Below are positions 1-8,925 of a stretch of 64,000 nt of DNA, one piece after another; the stretch's first letter is position 1; each line of letters starts with the position of its first letter. The notes under the pieces were generated by a model. It did not search any database. It had not been told where the DNA came from and saw only the letters and a program-made list of their open reading frames with translations. Position numbers and translations under genes: made by a program. Origin of the DNA: Nesterenkonia ebinurensis (GTDB lineage: Bacteria > Actinomycetota > Actinomycetes > Actinomycetales > Micrococcaceae); the NCBI RefSeq assembly GCF_008711175.1, contig NZ_VWNF01000002.1:1-64000 (forward strand), in the 5' to 3' direction.

Positions 1-108
1 TGCGGCAATCTCCTCAGGATGTTGACCCTCAGCGACCTGGTCGATAGCCCGAAGCCGCAGCACCTCCAGGGTGTGATGATCGATCTTGCGGCCATCGTTA
101 TTGCGCAT
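1..108 (-). CDS. IS630-like transposase, N-terminal fragment (cut by window edge)
   Basis: The minus strand from the ATG at 108 to the window edge encodes 36 residues beginning MRNNDGRKIDHHTLEVLRLR and continuing AIDQVAEGQHPEEIAA. This resembles the start of the N-terminal helix-turn-helix of IS630-family transposases (LRxRAxxxVxxGxxPEEVA pattern). The catalytic DDE domain lies outside the window, so neither activity nor completeness can be judged. The neighbouring ATPase gene starts without its P-loop domain a short distance beyond, which fits an insertion into it. The family call rests on a short motif only. Confidence 0.55.
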   Translation of the reverse strand, partial: MRNNDGRKIDHHTLEVLRLRAIDQVAEGQHPEEIAA

Positions 109-166
109 ACTCCAGTCTCCCAGAGCATACCCTCAAACAGTCGACATACTTACACGTGTCTTAGTA
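1..166. mobile_element. Probable end of an IS630-like insertion sequence
   Basis: The stretch between the transposase start (108) and about 166 is non-coding. At 162-164 there is a stop codon in the frame of the downstream ATPase, and the frame is open from 165 on. IS630 elements insert at TA dinucleotides, and a TA lies at 163-167 (ttagtatgag), so the element end is placed there. The other end and the terminal inverted repeat are outside the window. The boundary is therefore inferred. Confidence 0.4.
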
Positions 167-194
167 TGAGGCTGAGGAGACTAAGGACGGCTAC

Positions 195-941
195 TTGGAG
201 CGGATCCTGAGGGGAGGGTTCCCCGAGGCAGTGGGACGTAGCAGCCGTCGCCGTGCTCGGTTCTTGGATGATTATGTCTCAGACCTGATCAACCGTGACG
301 TGGTTCAGATCTCCGAGATACAGCGAGGCCCAGAAATGCGGGCTTTGGTGCGGATGCTCGCAGCACGGGCAGGCCAGATCCTGGTGCCGGGAAGCTTGGC
401 CTCAGACCTGGGTTTGCCCAAAAGTACAGTGGACCGCTACATCGTTCTGCTGGAGGAAGTCTTTCTGATCAAACGTATTCCGGCGTGGTCACGCAGCATC
501 AGCGCACGGGCTGTACGTACGCCGAAGCTGGCTTTTGTAGACACGGGCGTGGCTGCCAATCTCCTGGACCTCGATGTGCGGGGTCTGCGCCGGCAGGACA
601 AGGAGCTTGGTGGGCTGATGAAGAACTTCGCAGCTATGGAGATCGCTCGCCAGTTGGAGTGGTCGCAGGCCCGGGTGGAGATGTTCCACTACCGGACCAA
701 GGACAATGTCGAGGTCGATATTGTGCTGGAGAACAGACGTGGCCAAGTGGTGGCGATCGAGGTCAAGTCTTCATCCACGGTTCGAGGTCAGGACTTTTCC
801 GGGATCAAGCACCTGCACGAACGCATCGGCGATGACCTGCTTGCCGGAGTGGTCCTCTACACCGGAACTCAGACGCTACCATTCGGCCCTAATTACCGAG
901 CCCTACCGATGAGTGCACTCTGGGAACTAGGAGCTGGGTAA
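195..941 (+). pseudogene. ATP-binding protein, C-terminal part only (DUF4143), probably IS-disrupted
   Basis: Encodes 248 residues from a TTG. The sequence contains RILRGGFPEAV, the region after the AAA domain in DUF4143 ATPases, then a winged-helix-like segment (GLPKSTVDRYIVLLEEVFLI) and a C-terminal nuclease-like fold with VDIVLE and VVAIEVKSS (PD-(D/E)XK-like Lys). Members of this family are usually about 400 residues, with an N-terminal P-loop that is missing here. The frame remains open upstream to codon 165-167 (YEAEETKDGYLERI), as expected for coding sequence interrupted by the adjacent insertion sequence. Translation of the remnant from TTG is possible, but without the ATPase domain it is probably non-functional. 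Confidence 0.7.
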
Positions 942-971
942 GTGCGTGGGGCGGCGTCGTGGTCTTCGAGC

Positions 972-1922
972 TTATTCAGCCGACCAGGCGTGGGTGATGA
1001 TCTCGTGAAGCGTGTACTGAGGAGACCAGCCTAGAATCCTGCCGGCCTTTGCCGCCGACGCCACCAACACCGGCGGATCACCAGCACGCCGGGGCTTCTC
1101 CACCACAGGCACTTCCCGACCGGTAGCCTGCTGCACAGCCTGGATCACCTCCCGGACGCTGGAGCCAGTGCCAGTGCCCAGGTTGAACACCTCGTGGCCT
1201 CCGGGTGCGACCCACTCCAAAGCCAGCAGATGAGCCTCAGCCAGGTCAAGGATATGGATGTAGTCGCGGATCGCTGTGCCATCTGCGGTGGGATAGTCAG
1301 TGCCGAACAGCTGAGCAGGTTCGCCGCCATGGCGCAGGGTGTTGAGCAGATTCGGAATCAGGTGAGTCTCCGGATCATGGCGCTCACGCAGCCGGCCCGA
1401 AGCGCCTCCCACGTTGAAATAGCGCAGGCTCACCGCCCCCAGCCCGTGAGCCTGGGCCTCGGCCGCCAGCATATGATCAATGGCCAGCTTGGAGGCCCCA
1501 TAGGGGTTGATCGGCATGGTGGGATGCTCTTCAGTGATCAGTCCGCCGGGCAGATCCGGCAGGGGATTGCCGTACACCGCAGCCGTTGAGGAGAACACGA
1601 ACCGGGGCACACCGGCCTCACGCACGGTATCAAGCAGTTTCAAAGTAGCCACGATGTTGCCGTGCCAGTAGCGCTCAGGGTGGGCCACCGATTCGCCCAC
1701 CAGTGATTTGGCAGCCAGGTGGACCACCGCATCGAAACTGGAGTCGAGGACCTGGCCGGCATCGGTGATATCTCCCTGGTGCCACTCAGCCTCTGATGAG
1801 ACGGCGTCGCGGTGCCCCTTGGCGAGGTTGTCCAGAACCACCACATGGTGCCCCCGCCGGAGCAGCTGCTGAGTGACCACCGAACCGATGTACCCGGCCC
1901 CGCCGGTGACCAAAACCTTCAA
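972..1922 (-). CDS. galE: UDP-glucose 4-epimerase
   Basis: Interconverts UDP-glucose and UDP-galactose in the cytoplasm (Leloir pathway, exopolysaccharide and cell-wall sugar supply). It is an extended SDR: the N-terminal Rossmann motif GGAGYIGS is followed by VVVLDNL, the catalytic Ser in the FSSTAAVYG stretch, the YxxxK pair in PYGASK, and a C-terminal substrate region (RDYIHILDLA, EVFNLGTG). I chose the TTG at 1922 (protein LKVLVTGG, about 316 residues) because GGAGG lies six bases upstream and family members begin exactly here. The frame is open further upstream to an ATG at 2039, but that extension has no family character. Transcribed towards the ATPase remnant. Confidence 0.92.
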   Translation of the reverse strand: MKVLVTGGAGYIGSVVTQQLLRRGHHVVVLDNLAKGHRDAVSSEAEWHQGDITDAGQVLDSSFDAVVHLAAKSLVGESVAHPERYWHGNIVATLKLLDTVREAGVPRFVFSSTAAVYGNPLPDLPGGLITEEHPTMPINPYGASKLAIDHMLAAEAQAHGLGAVSLRYFNVGGASGRLRERHDPETHLIPNLLNTLRHGGEPAQLFGTDYPTADGTAIRDYIHILDLAEAHLLALEWVAPGGHEVFNLGTGTGSSVREVIQAVQQATGREVPVVEKPRRAGDPPVLVASAAKAGRILGWSPQYTLHEIITHAWSAE

Positions 1923-2169
1923 CAGGATCCTCCAACTGTTCGGGACTGCTTCCTGATCAAGCATAGCCGCTGAACTGGCTGGGCAGAGGCTGTGCGGCCC
2001 GGCAGTTCGTTTCTCTTCTGTCTGCTGGATCGGAAGCATTTCCGACCCTTGCGGTAGTGTGAACCACAGAAGAACATAACGAAGGTTTACAGCATGGGTG
2101 GAATGAATAACCGAAGAGATATTCGCATAAAACCTTGAATTGTGGTCACTAGAAGGATAGAATTAGACT

Positions 2170-3720
2170 ATGAGCGCGAACCCAGCACTCCTTGAGGCGT
2201 CGGCAACAACCGACCAGCCGCGAGTGCTGCCTGAAGGTTACGAATCCCTGGCAGCGCAGCCAGAGCTTGCCGCGGCCTGGGAAGCGGAGACTGCCAGCCG
2301 ACAGGCCGAAGCGCAGAAGATCACCCACCTGTTGGAGTACCGGGACCGGCGCCTGGCCGAGGATGAACAACGCTTACAGCACACCTTCACACGCGAAGCA
2401 GCTCTGAAAGCGATCCATCACCAGGCCGCAGTGCTTCTCGGAGTCACCGATCATGAAGTGCGCCGAATGCTCAGCACCGCGAGTACCGCACGGGAATGGC
2501 TTCCCCATGTGTGGGAAACCTACTGCACAGGACAGATTGACTTCCTCCGGGTGCAGAAGATCGCCGCCGGGGCAGGTGACCTCATCGAAACTTGCTCTGG
2601 TCACCCTGAAGCACAACGTGGGCTCACCGCAGAGCTGGATGCCCACTTTGCTCCGGTGGCACCCGGAGAGAATAAGAACACCCTGGCCCAGCAGATCCGA
2701 GACTTCGTTGCCCATCAAGACCCAGAAGGGCACCAGCGCCGCTATGAGCGGGCAAAGAATCACCGCAGGGTGGACATCATCCATCATGACAACGGCTTGT
2801 CCACTTTGCGGGCAGTGCTTCCCACCATGACCCTGGCCCCACTGGAGCAGGACCTCCACGCCGCAGCAAAGACTATGCCGCGCAAGCAGAAACTCGCTAC
2901 CGGAACCTACACCGGTGAGGAGGATGTCAAGGTCTCCGAGCGGTCCGGGACTGAGGAAGCGAGCTACCCCAATCGCATGGCAGACATCCTCACAGCATGG
3001 TTAGAAGCCGGGTCCACAGGCGAGACCAGCTGCGCAGAAGGCGCCATCCCCGTCCGGGTAGGAGCCACCATCAACATCACAGTGCCTTTGGATACTCTCA
3101 CCGGCGCCTCTGAAGCACCTGCGGTTGCCAGTGACGGGCGGTTCACCATTCCCGCCGCCGAGGCACGCCGCATCGCCACCGACCCGGCCGCGAAGAACAC
3201 CTACTACCTCACCGGCACTACCGCAAACCCCGGCGGCGCCCAACGGGCGGAACGAATCGTGAAGGTCGGCAAGAAGAACCCACTCACCGGTCTGACAGAG
3301 GGCACCGAAGCTCACGCATCTGCCACTTCTGAACTGGCGGAGCAGATTCTTGCCCTCCCGAACCTGCTGGAGACCTCATCCACCGCCCGATTCGTCACCG
3401 GCAACCTGCGCACCGGAATACTTCTGAGAGACAAACAGTGTCAGGCCCACGGGTGCACAGAACCTGGATTCCGAGCAGAAGTAGACCACAAGACCAGTCA
3501 CGAGACCGGCGGGGCCACTGACGCAGAGAACTCCTGGGTGCTCTGCCACACCCACCACGAGCTGAAAGGCCACGGCCTGCTGCCGGAAGCCGGCCCCGAC
3601 CCGCCGGGGCAAATGGCCCAGCCAGCGCCCGACGCCGGCAGTCACTCTTTGGGGCAGACATCACCAGACCCGCCGCCTGCCTGGGCAACCGCAGATGCCA
3701 CCTGCTCAGATGCAGCCTGA
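2170..3720 (+). CDS. DUF222 / HNH endonuclease-domain protein (13E12 repeat family)
   Basis: A 516-residue protein with a long helical N-terminal DUF222 region (about residues 20-330) and a C-terminal HNH motif: CQAHGCTEPG, then EVDHKTSHETGG, then LCHTHHELKGHG. This architecture is typical of the 13E12 family, which is multicopy in actinobacteria. Its cellular role is not established. A mobile-element or DNA-processing role is usually assumed. The tail after the HNH motif (about 45 residues, rich in Pro, Ala and Ser) shows no similarity I recognise and may be divergent or reached through a small frameshift. A hairpin separates the gene from the convergent rpe operon. Confidence 0.85.
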   Translation: MSANPALLEASATTDQPRVLPEGYESLAAQPELAAAWEAETASRQAEAQKITHLLEYRDRRLAEDEQRLQHTFTREAALKAIHHQAAVLLGVTDHEVRRMLSTASTAREWLPHVWETYCTGQIDFLRVQKIAAGAGDLIETCSGHPEAQRGLTAELDAHFAPVAPGENKNTLAQQIRDFVAHQDPEGHQRRYERAKNHRRVDIIHHDNGLSTLRAVLPTMTLAPLEQDLHAAAKTMPRKQKLATGTYTGEEDVKVSERSGTEEASYPNRMADILTAWLEAGSTGETSCAEGAIPVRVGATINITVPLDTLTGASEAPAVASDGRFTIPAAEARRIATDPAAKNTYYLTGTTANPGGAQRAERIVKVGKKNPLTGLTEGTEAHASATSELAEQILALPNLLETSSTARFVTGNLRTGILLRDKQCQAHGCTEPGFRAEVDHKTSHETGGATDAENSWVLCHTHHELKGHGLLPEAGPDPPGQMAQPAPDAGSHSLGQTSPDPPPAWATADATCSDAA

Positions 3721-3732
3721 AGCTGGGCGCAT

Positions 3733-3749
3733 CCACCAGCCAGTGGTGG
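3733..3749. terminator. Candidate bidirectional terminator hairpin between HNH gene and rpe
   Basis: CCACCA at 3733-3738 and TGGTGG at 3744-3749 form a perfect 6-bp stem with a 5-nt loop. A second potential hairpin follows at once (two GGCGCC hexamers within 3750-3769). It sits between convergent genes. There is no T-run, as is common for GC-rich actinobacteria, so the role is inferred from position. Confidence 0.4.
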
Positions 3750-3799
3750 GGCGCCAGAACGCGGGCGCCACCGGCTGCCAGGGGATGGGTGCCAGCTGG

Positions 3800-4456
3800 T
3801 CACCTCAGCTCACCAGTCAGGCCGCGGAGGTCAGCGATGGCGGCATCGGGGTCATCTGCGGCATAGACCGCGGAGCCGGCCACAAAGGTATCCGCCCCAG
3901 CCTCGGCAGCACGGCGAATGGTCTCCGCGTTGATGCCCCCGTCCACCTGCACGGCAATCCGGCCGCCGAGATCGTCGGAGGCCTTTCGGGCAGCGGCGAT
4001 TTTAGGCAGCATCTCATCAATGAAGCTCTGCCCGCCGAAACCCGGTTCCACAGTCATGATCAGCAGCATGTCCAATTCGCCCAGCAGACCCAGATGCGGC
4101 TCAAGCTCGGTGCCCGGTTTGACCGCCATCGCTGACTTGGCACTATTGGAGCGCAGATCCCGGGCCACCTGAGCAGGCTTGGCCGCAGCCTCCACATGGA
4201 AAGTCACCGACTCAGCACCAGCTTGGGCGTACTGAGGAGCCCAGCGGTCGGCGTCCTCGATCATCAAATGGATATCCAGCGGCAGGTGGGTGACCCTGCG
4301 GATCGCCTCCACCACCGGCAGCCCGATCGTCAGGTTGGGTACAAAATGGTTATCCATCACATCCACATGGACCGCATCGGCCGAAGGGATGCGGGTCAGT
4401 TCGGCGGCCAGGTTGGCGAAGTCAGCACTGAGGATACTCGGATGGATAGCCGTCAT
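3800..4456 (-). CDS. rpe: Ribulose-phosphate 3-epimerase
   Basis: Converts D-ribulose 5-phosphate to D-xylulose 5-phosphate in the pentose phosphate pathway. The 218-residue protein matches the family length. It begins [13 protein letters not shown] and contains [17 protein letters not shown] (metal-binding His and Asp), [18 protein letters not shown] and QVDGGI, all family signatures of this TIM barrel. The ATG overlaps the rsmB stop (ATGA at 4453-4456), so it is the last gene of the leftward operon def-fmt-rsmB-rpe, an order known from other actinobacteria. Confidence 0.97.
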   Translation of the reverse strand: MTAIHPSILSADFANLAAELTRIPSADAVHVDVMDNHFVPNLTIGLPVVEAIRRVTHLPLDIHLMIEDADRWAPQYAQAGAESVTFHVEAAAKPAQVARDLRSNSAKSAMAVKPGTELEPHLGLLGELDMLLIMTVEPGFGGQSFIDEMLPKIAAARKASDDLGGRIAVQVDGGINAETIRRAAEAGADTFVAGSAVYAADDPDAAIADLRGLTGELR

Positions 4457-6060
4457 GGTGCCTCTCTCCTGAACAGCGCAAAGAACATGGCATCAGTGCC
4501 GTGGATATGCGGCCAGAGTTGGACAGTCTTGGCCACGATCTCACCAACCGGCTCAGGCCGGGAGCGGATCAGCTCCTGGCCGGCAGGTAAGGCGACATTC
4601 TCCATCAGCTCGTGAGCATCTAACAGCTCCAGGTCAGGATGCCGCTTCAACGCGTCCTCCACCTGGACCAGAGTCTCAGCGGCATGCGGAGAACAGGTCA
4701 CATAGGCCAGCAGACCATCCTCGGCCAGCACCGAGACCGCTGCATCCAGCAGCTGCTCCTGCAGCACAGTCAGCTCTGCCAAGTCACCAGGCTGCCGCCG
4801 CCAGCGGGATTCAGGACGACGCCGCAGCGCACCCAGACCGGTACAAGGGGCATCGACAATGATCCGATCAAAGCTGGGGCCATACTCACTGATCCTGCGG
4901 CCATCCTCAACGCGGACACTCCAGGCCTCCTGCGGGATAGGGGCCAGTGCCTTCTGCACCAGTTCCGCCCGGTGCGGTGCCGGCTCATTGGCCAGCAGAT
5001 GTACCTGATACTCCGCGGCCAGGGCAGCCAGCAGAGCAGCCTTGCCGCCAGGACCGGCGCAGAGATCGAGCCACCGCTCATCAGGGGCCACCGCTGGCTC
5101 AGCCAGTGCCCGGGCGATCCACTGGGAACCGATGTCCTGCACCCGCAAAGTGCCCTCAGCCACCCCGGGAAGCCGGCCGATATCGCCGCCGCGGAACATC
5201 GCCGCACCCTCAATCAGCTCCGAAGGCTTGGCCCCAGCCTCAGCGGCCTGCTCCAAGGATTCTCCGCCCCCGGGCTGCAGCTGACCGGGCAGACCCACCA
5301 GATGCACCACAGGGGCAAGATTGTCGGCCTGAAGCAGCTGCTCCAGATCATCGCTGCGGCCGGCACTGTGCTCACTGCCCTCAGCCACCTCGGAAGACTC
5401 AGAATGCGTTCCGGGCTTGTCTTGGCTCAATCGGCCGTGCAGCTTCAGCGACTGGCGCAGGGCGCGGACCACCCACCGCGGATGGGCATAGCGCAGTGCC
5501 AGGGAATCCACCTCCCCAGTCTCAGCGGTCAGCTGATCCAGCCAGCCCTCCAGGCTCTTCTCACTGACCCTGCGCAGCACCGCGTTGACCAGCCCAGAAG
5601 GGCCCGTGCCCACCTGGTCGCGGACCAGGCCCACGGTCTCATTGACCGCAGCATGATCATCCACCCGCATCGCCAGCAGCTGATGAGTCCCCAGCCGCAG
5701 AGCGTTGAGCACCGGGGGATCCAACTCAGCCAGTTCGCGGTCCACATTCTGGGTCAGGATCGCATCATAGGTGCCTTGGGCGCGCAGTGCGCCATAGGTC
5801 AGTTCAGTGGCGAAAGCAGCATCGCGCTTATCGAGCTTCGCTCTGCGGATCTCATGGGGCAGCACCAGGTTGGCGTAGGCATCATCCATCGCCACAGCCC
5901 GCAGTACCCGGAACGCCACCAACCGGGCCGGATCAGCCCGCCGGGTCCGCTGAGAAGGCGCAGAGCGGCTGAAGTCACGCTTACCACCGCGGTTCCTCTG
6001 GCGGCCCTTGGCATTGCGCCGGTCCTGGCTGCGTTCCCCACGGCCCTGCTGCCCGCTCAC
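4453..6060 (-). CDS. rsmB: 16S rRNA m5C967 methyltransferase
   Basis: 535 residues. A basic, disordered N-terminus (about 1-45) is followed by a NusB-like RNA-binding domain (AFRVLRAV...LTYGALR) and a C-terminal SAM-dependent RsmB/NSUN methyltransferase domain. The domain carries [14 protein letters not shown] (SAM loop), [15 protein letters not shown] (motif IV Cys) and [10 protein letters not shown] (motif VI catalytic Cys). It methylates C967 of 16S rRNA. An acidic, Ser/Glu-rich insert of about 35 residues (near [14 protein letters not shown]) lies between the NusB-like and methyltransferase parts. I take it for a lineage-specific loop. Start and stop both overlap neighbouring genes by four bases. 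Confidence 0.95.
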   Translation of the reverse strand: MSGQQGRGERSQDRRNAKGRQRNRGGKRDFSRSAPSQRTRRADPARLVAFRVLRAVAMDDAYANLVLPHEIRRAKLDKRDAAFATELTYGALRAQGTYDAILTQNVDRELAELDPPVLNALRLGTHQLLAMRVDDHAAVNETVGLVRDQVGTGPSGLVNAVLRRVSEKSLEGWLDQLTAETGEVDSLALRYAHPRWVVRALRQSLKLHGRLSQDKPGTHSESSEVAEGSEHSAGRSDDLEQLLQADNLAPVVHLVGLPGQLQPGGGESLEQAAEAGAKPSELIEGAAMFRGGDIGRLPGVAEGTLRVQDIGSQWIARALAEPAVAPDERWLDLCAGPGGKAALLAALAAEYQVHLLANEPAPHRAELVQKALAPIPQEAWSVRVEDGRRISEYGPSFDRIIVDAPCTGLGALRRRPESRWRRQPGDLAELTVLQEQLLDAAVSVLAEDGLLAYVTCSPHAAETLVQVEDALKRHPDLELLDAHELMENVALPAGQELIRSRPEPVGEIVAKTVQLWPHIHGTDAMFFALFRREAP

Positions 6061-7043
6061 CCGATGCCTCCCAGACGCACATCGCCCTGCTGGCCGCGCA
6101 GCCAGTCAACGGCACGCATCATCTGCTTGCCGGCCGGCTGCACCCGGGTCAGTGCAGCACCCTTGCCGTTGCCGGCGGTCATCACCACAACCTGCTCCCC
6201 AGAGTGCCGGTCTGAGCTGATCAGCTGAACAGCTCCCGGCTGAGTCTCCAAACTGCCGTGGAAGATCCGGGCCACACCCAGTTTGATCCGGCTCTGCCCG
6301 TTCAGCGTCCAGGCGCCGGGCTCGGGGATAGTCGCATTGATCCGGTTCACCACCTGCTCGGCAGGCTGAGCAGGATCGATGAAGGCATCCTCCCGGCGCA
6401 GCTTCGGGGCGAAGCTCGGCTTCCCGGTCTGCGGCACCGGCTGTGCCGAGCCGTCCAGCAGGTTCGGGATCAGCTCCTGCAGCATCCGTGAGCCCAAGGA
6501 GGTGAGATCCTCCAGCACCTCACCAGCCGAAGTCAGCTCCGGAATCTCATAGGTGCGTGCAGCATGAATAGGACCGGTGTCCATGCCCTTCTCCAGCTGG
6601 AAGATAGTGGCCGCGGTGGTCGGCTCCCCGTTGAGAATCGCATGCTGCACCGGCGCCGCCCCCCGGTACTTAGGCAGATCCGAATAGTGCAGGTTCACCC
6701 AGCCGCGGGACGGGACAGCCAGTGCGGCCTGCGGGAGCAGGGCACCATAGGCGACCACCACCCCCAGCTCAGGTTTGAGGGCACGCAGGGCAGCGAGCAC
6801 GCCGTCGTCGATTGATGCCGTTTTGATCAGCGGAAGCCCGGCATCGGTGGCCACCTGCGCCACCGGGGAAGGAGTCAGGGTGCGGCGGCGGCCCACCGGG
6901 GCATCCGGACGGGTCAGCACCCCGGCGATACTGGCGTCCACATTGCCGCTGGCAATGGCGGTGATCAGCTCATGGAGCACATCGGCAGCAATCTGCGGGG
7001 TGCCGGCAAAGACAATCCGGTTCAAAGGCTTCAATCTGCTCAT
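6057..7043 (-). CDS. fmt: Methionyl-tRNA formyltransferase
   Basis: Formylates the initiator Met-tRNA with 10-formyl-THF. The 328 residues match family length. The N-terminal formyltransferase domain begins RIVFAGTPQIAADVL and contains GWVNLHYSDLPKYRGAAPVQ, where the catalytic Asn is NLHYS (canonical NLHxS) and the following His and Asp lie in the ILNGEPTTAATIFQLEKGMDTG stretch. The C-terminal OB-like tRNA-binding domain follows from about residue 205 (FAPKLRREDAFID). It overlaps def by four bases upstream and rsmB by four downstream, so translation of the three is coupled and functionally matched: formylation, deformylation and ribosome methylation. Confidence 0.97.
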   Translation of the reverse strand: MSRLKPLNRIVFAGTPQIAADVLHELITAIASGNVDASIAGVLTRPDAPVGRRRTLTPSPVAQVATDAGLPLIKTASIDDGVLAALRALKPELGVVVAYGALLPQAALAVPSRGWVNLHYSDLPKYRGAAPVQHAILNGEPTTAATIFQLEKGMDTGPIHAARTYEIPELTSAGEVLEDLTSLGSRMLQELIPNLLDGSAQPVPQTGKPSFAPKLRREDAFIDPAQPAEQVVNRINATIPEPGAWTLNGQSRIKLGVARIFHGSLETQPGAVQLISSDRHSGEQVVVMTAGNGKGAALTRVQPAGKQMMRAVDWLRGQQGDVRLGGIG

Positions 7044-7576
7044 ACCGCGGCCCCGCTCCGCAGGGCGCGGAAAGCCTGCTTCTTATGCTCACCGGTCAGC
7101 CGATCCAGGAACAGCTTGCCGTCCAGGTGGTCGAGCTCATGCTGGAAACAGGCGGCCAGCAATCCGGTGGCCTCCACACGCAGCGGGCTGCCATCCTCCC
7201 TAAGACCGGTGAGCACCGCCTGCGGGCAGCGGGCCACCGGGCCATAGATGTGGCCGGGCACCGAGAGGCAACCCTCACGCAGCACTGCATCCGGCTCCTG
7301 ATCCCGGGGACGGGGAACGAATCCGGGGTCTCCGGAGAGCTCCACACGCGGGTTGATCACCGCACCCCTGCTGCCTTCTACATCCCAGGTAAAGATGCGC
7401 AGCCCGACCCCCACCTGAGGTGCAGCAATGCCGATCCCACCGGCTTTCTCATTGGTCAGATACATATCCTGCACCAGCTTACGGATGCGCCCATCGATCT
7501 CAGGGACTTCGGAGGCGGGACTGCGCAGGACCGGATCGCCGATCTGCCGGATATCAAGAACGGGCATGGTCTTCAT
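7040..7576 (-). CDS. def: Peptide deformylase
   Basis: Removes the N-formyl group from nascent proteins. The 178 residues carry all three motifs: GIGIAAPQVG (motif 1, with Ile for the usual Leu), EGCLSVPG (motif 2, Cys metal ligand) and QHELDHLDG (motif 3, HExxH metal site with Leu for Ile). It is the first gene of the def-fmt-rsmB-rpe operon. Two in-frame ATGs (residues 1 and 4) are possible starts. MPVLDIRQIGDPVL is the usual family beginning, so the true protein may be three residues shorter. Confidence 0.97.
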   Translation of the reverse strand: MKTMPVLDIRQIGDPVLRSPASEVPEIDGRIRKLVQDMYLTNEKAGGIGIAAPQVGVGLRIFTWDVEGSRGAVINPRVELSGDPGFVPRPRDQEPDAVLREGCLSVPGHIYGPVARCPQAVLTGLREDGSPLRVEATGLLAACFQHELDHLDGKLFLDRLTGEHKKQAFRALRSGAAV

Positions 7577-7598
7577 TCTGTCATCACTGCAACCGGCA

Positions 7599-8459
7599 TC
7601 ACTGCGGCGGCGGACCGATCGGACGCAGCGCCCGGCCCTGCTCGGTCACCGTGCGCGAATGCTCCCACACCTGGCGCAGCGCCCAGAACTTCCGCCAATG
7701 GGCCCGCAGACAGGACGGATCAGCCTGTACCGGCACCACCTCGGCCTCGGAGATCGCCACCGCCAGCAGCACCGGCTGATCACCCTCTCGGTAGGGCCAA
7801 GGTTCCCACGCCCCGGAGGCGGCATCAACCAGCTGCTCCTCAGCGCGCATCCCAGCCACCAGCTGCATCACCACCGAATCCCGCACCGGCTTGGCCCGAC
7901 CGTCCCGGCCCACCCCCTTGGTCTTGAAATCCAGGATGCACCTGCGCCCACCGATCTCAGCCACCAGGTCCAGGGTCCCGGCATAGCCCACCGTCTGGTT
8001 CCAGACAGTGACCTCCGCGGCCAAGGGCCGCACACCAAAGAGCTCCCACCACTGATCAAACCGGTCAGCGAAACCGGACTCTCCGTGCTCTGCCAAGGTA
8101 GCGCGGGCGGTGTCGTGATCATTCTGCTGACCCAACGCAGCCAGCGCCACCTGCTCGGCATAGTGATGCACCCGATCCCCGCGGGCCGCGGCGGCATCCC
8201 GGAACCGCTCCGCAGCCGAGGAGGCCTGGCGGGCCAGGTTCCGCAGCTCCGTGGGAGAGGCCCCGTTCAGCCGGGTGTCATTGATCAGCTCAGTGGCGGC
8301 CATATGCCCCGCCCAACCGGTCATATCCTGAGCCTCCTGGGCGATCACCGTAGTGATCGAGGGAACCTCCGGGGCAGTGGAGAGCGAACGCGAATACATC
8401 CGCCCGAACTCGGTGGCATGGGCAAGCTGCGGGTCAGTCATAGTGAAACAGTCTGACAT
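7599..8459 (-). CDS. RecB-like PD-(D/E)XK nuclease family protein
   Basis: Up to 286 residues. The recognisable part is YAGTLDLVAEIGGRRCILDF followed by KTKG: the GxLD acidic residue and the D-x-K pair of RecB/Cas4-like PD-(D/E)XK nucleases. A downstream Gln-rich helix (VVMQLVAGMRAEE) is in the QxxxY position of that fold. The family suggests DNA end processing. The substrate is unknown. The ATG at 8459 has GAGGA only one base upstream, so the ATG at 8441 (MTDPQLAHATEFG) is an alternative start. Only 22 bases separate it from def, so it may be cotranscribed as the first gene of that operon. Confidence 0.7.
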   Translation of the reverse strand: MSDCFTMTDPQLAHATEFGRMYSRSLSTAPEVPSITTVIAQEAQDMTGWAGHMAATELINDTRLNGASPTELRNLARQASSAAERFRDAAAARGDRVHHYAEQVALAALGQQNDHDTARATLAEHGESGFADRFDQWWELFGVRPLAAEVTVWNQTVGYAGTLDLVAEIGGRRCILDFKTKGVGRDGRAKPVRDSVVMQLVAGMRAEEQLVDAASGAWEPWPYREGDQPVLLAVAISEAEVVPVQADPSCLRAHWRKFWALRQVWEHSRTVTEQGRALRPIGPPPQ

Positions 8460-8491
8460 GTCCTCAGGAGACGGGAACCTGGCTGCTGCGA

Positions 8492-8522
8492 TTGGACCAT
8501 TCGAGCCGACCTGGGTTAGAGT
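8492..8522 (+). promoter_or_regulatory. Candidate promoter of the tRNA cluster
   Basis: TTGGAC at 8492-8497 and TAGAGT at 8517-8522 are separated by 19 bases and lie about 40 bases upstream of the first tRNA-Gly. The spacer is slightly long. The call rests on position and partial consensus. Confidence 0.4.
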
Positions 8523-8563
8523 GTCATGTCGTCGAACCGGCGCTTCAGACGGTTCAACAACAT

Positions 8564-8637
8564 GCGGATGTAGCTCAGCTGGCTAGAGCATCACCTTGCC
8601 ATGGTGAGGGTCGCGAGTTCGAATCTCGTCATCCGCT
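8564..8637 (+). tRNA. tRNA-Gly(GCC), copy 1
   Basis: 74-nt cloverleaf. The acceptor GCGGATG pairs with CATCCGC, the anticodon stem TCACC/GGTGA encloses the loop TTGCCAT (anticodon GCC), and the T-arm carries GTTCGAAT. CCA is not encoded. It is base-for-base identical to the copy at 8847-8920. Confidence 0.97.
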
Positions 8638-8659
8638 CGAAGGACACGAATCCCAATAT

Positions 8660-8730
8660 GGTGGGGTGGCCGAGTGGTTAGGCAGCGGTCTGCAAAACCG
8701 TATACGCGGGTTCGAATCCCGTCCTCACCT
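8660..8730 (+). tRNA. tRNA-Cys(GCA)
   Basis: 71-nt cloverleaf. The acceptor GGTGGGG pairs with CCTCACC (one G-U), the anticodon loop CTGCAAA gives GCA, and the T-arm carries GGTTCGAATCC. It lies 22 bases after tRNA-Gly. Confidence 0.96.
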
Positions 8731-8751
8731 CGAGGCTCAACAGGCCTTAAG

Positions 8752-8823
8752 GCGTGATTGGCGCAGCGGTAGCGCGCTTCCCTGACACGGAAGAGGTCAC
8801 TGGTTCGATCCCAGTATCACGCA
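8752..8823 (+). tRNA. tRNA-Val(GAC)
   Basis: 72-nt cloverleaf. The acceptor GCGTGAT pairs with ATCACGC, the stem CTTCC/GGAAG encloses loop CTGACAC (anticodon GAC), and the T-arm carries GGTTCGATCC. Third tRNA of the cluster. Confidence 0.96.
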
Positions 8824-8846
8824 CGGAACCTCGCAAGAGGAACCAC

Positions 8847-8920
8847 GCGGATGTAGCTCAGCTGGCTAGAGCATCACCTTGCCATGGTGAGGGTCGCGAG
8901 TTCGAATCTCGTCATCCGCT
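8847..8920 (+). tRNA. tRNA-Gly(GCC), copy 2
   Basis: Identical over 74 nt to the tRNA at 8564-8637. It ends five bases before the first paired base of the FMN riboswitch, so 3' processing of this tRNA and the riboswitch leader are closely linked if the cluster reads through. Confidence 0.97.
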
Positions 8921-8925
8921 CGCAA

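Noticed and set aside
4639-6228. 529-codon plus-strand open frame
   Set aside because: Antisense to rsmB, which has full catalytic motifs and coupled neighbours.
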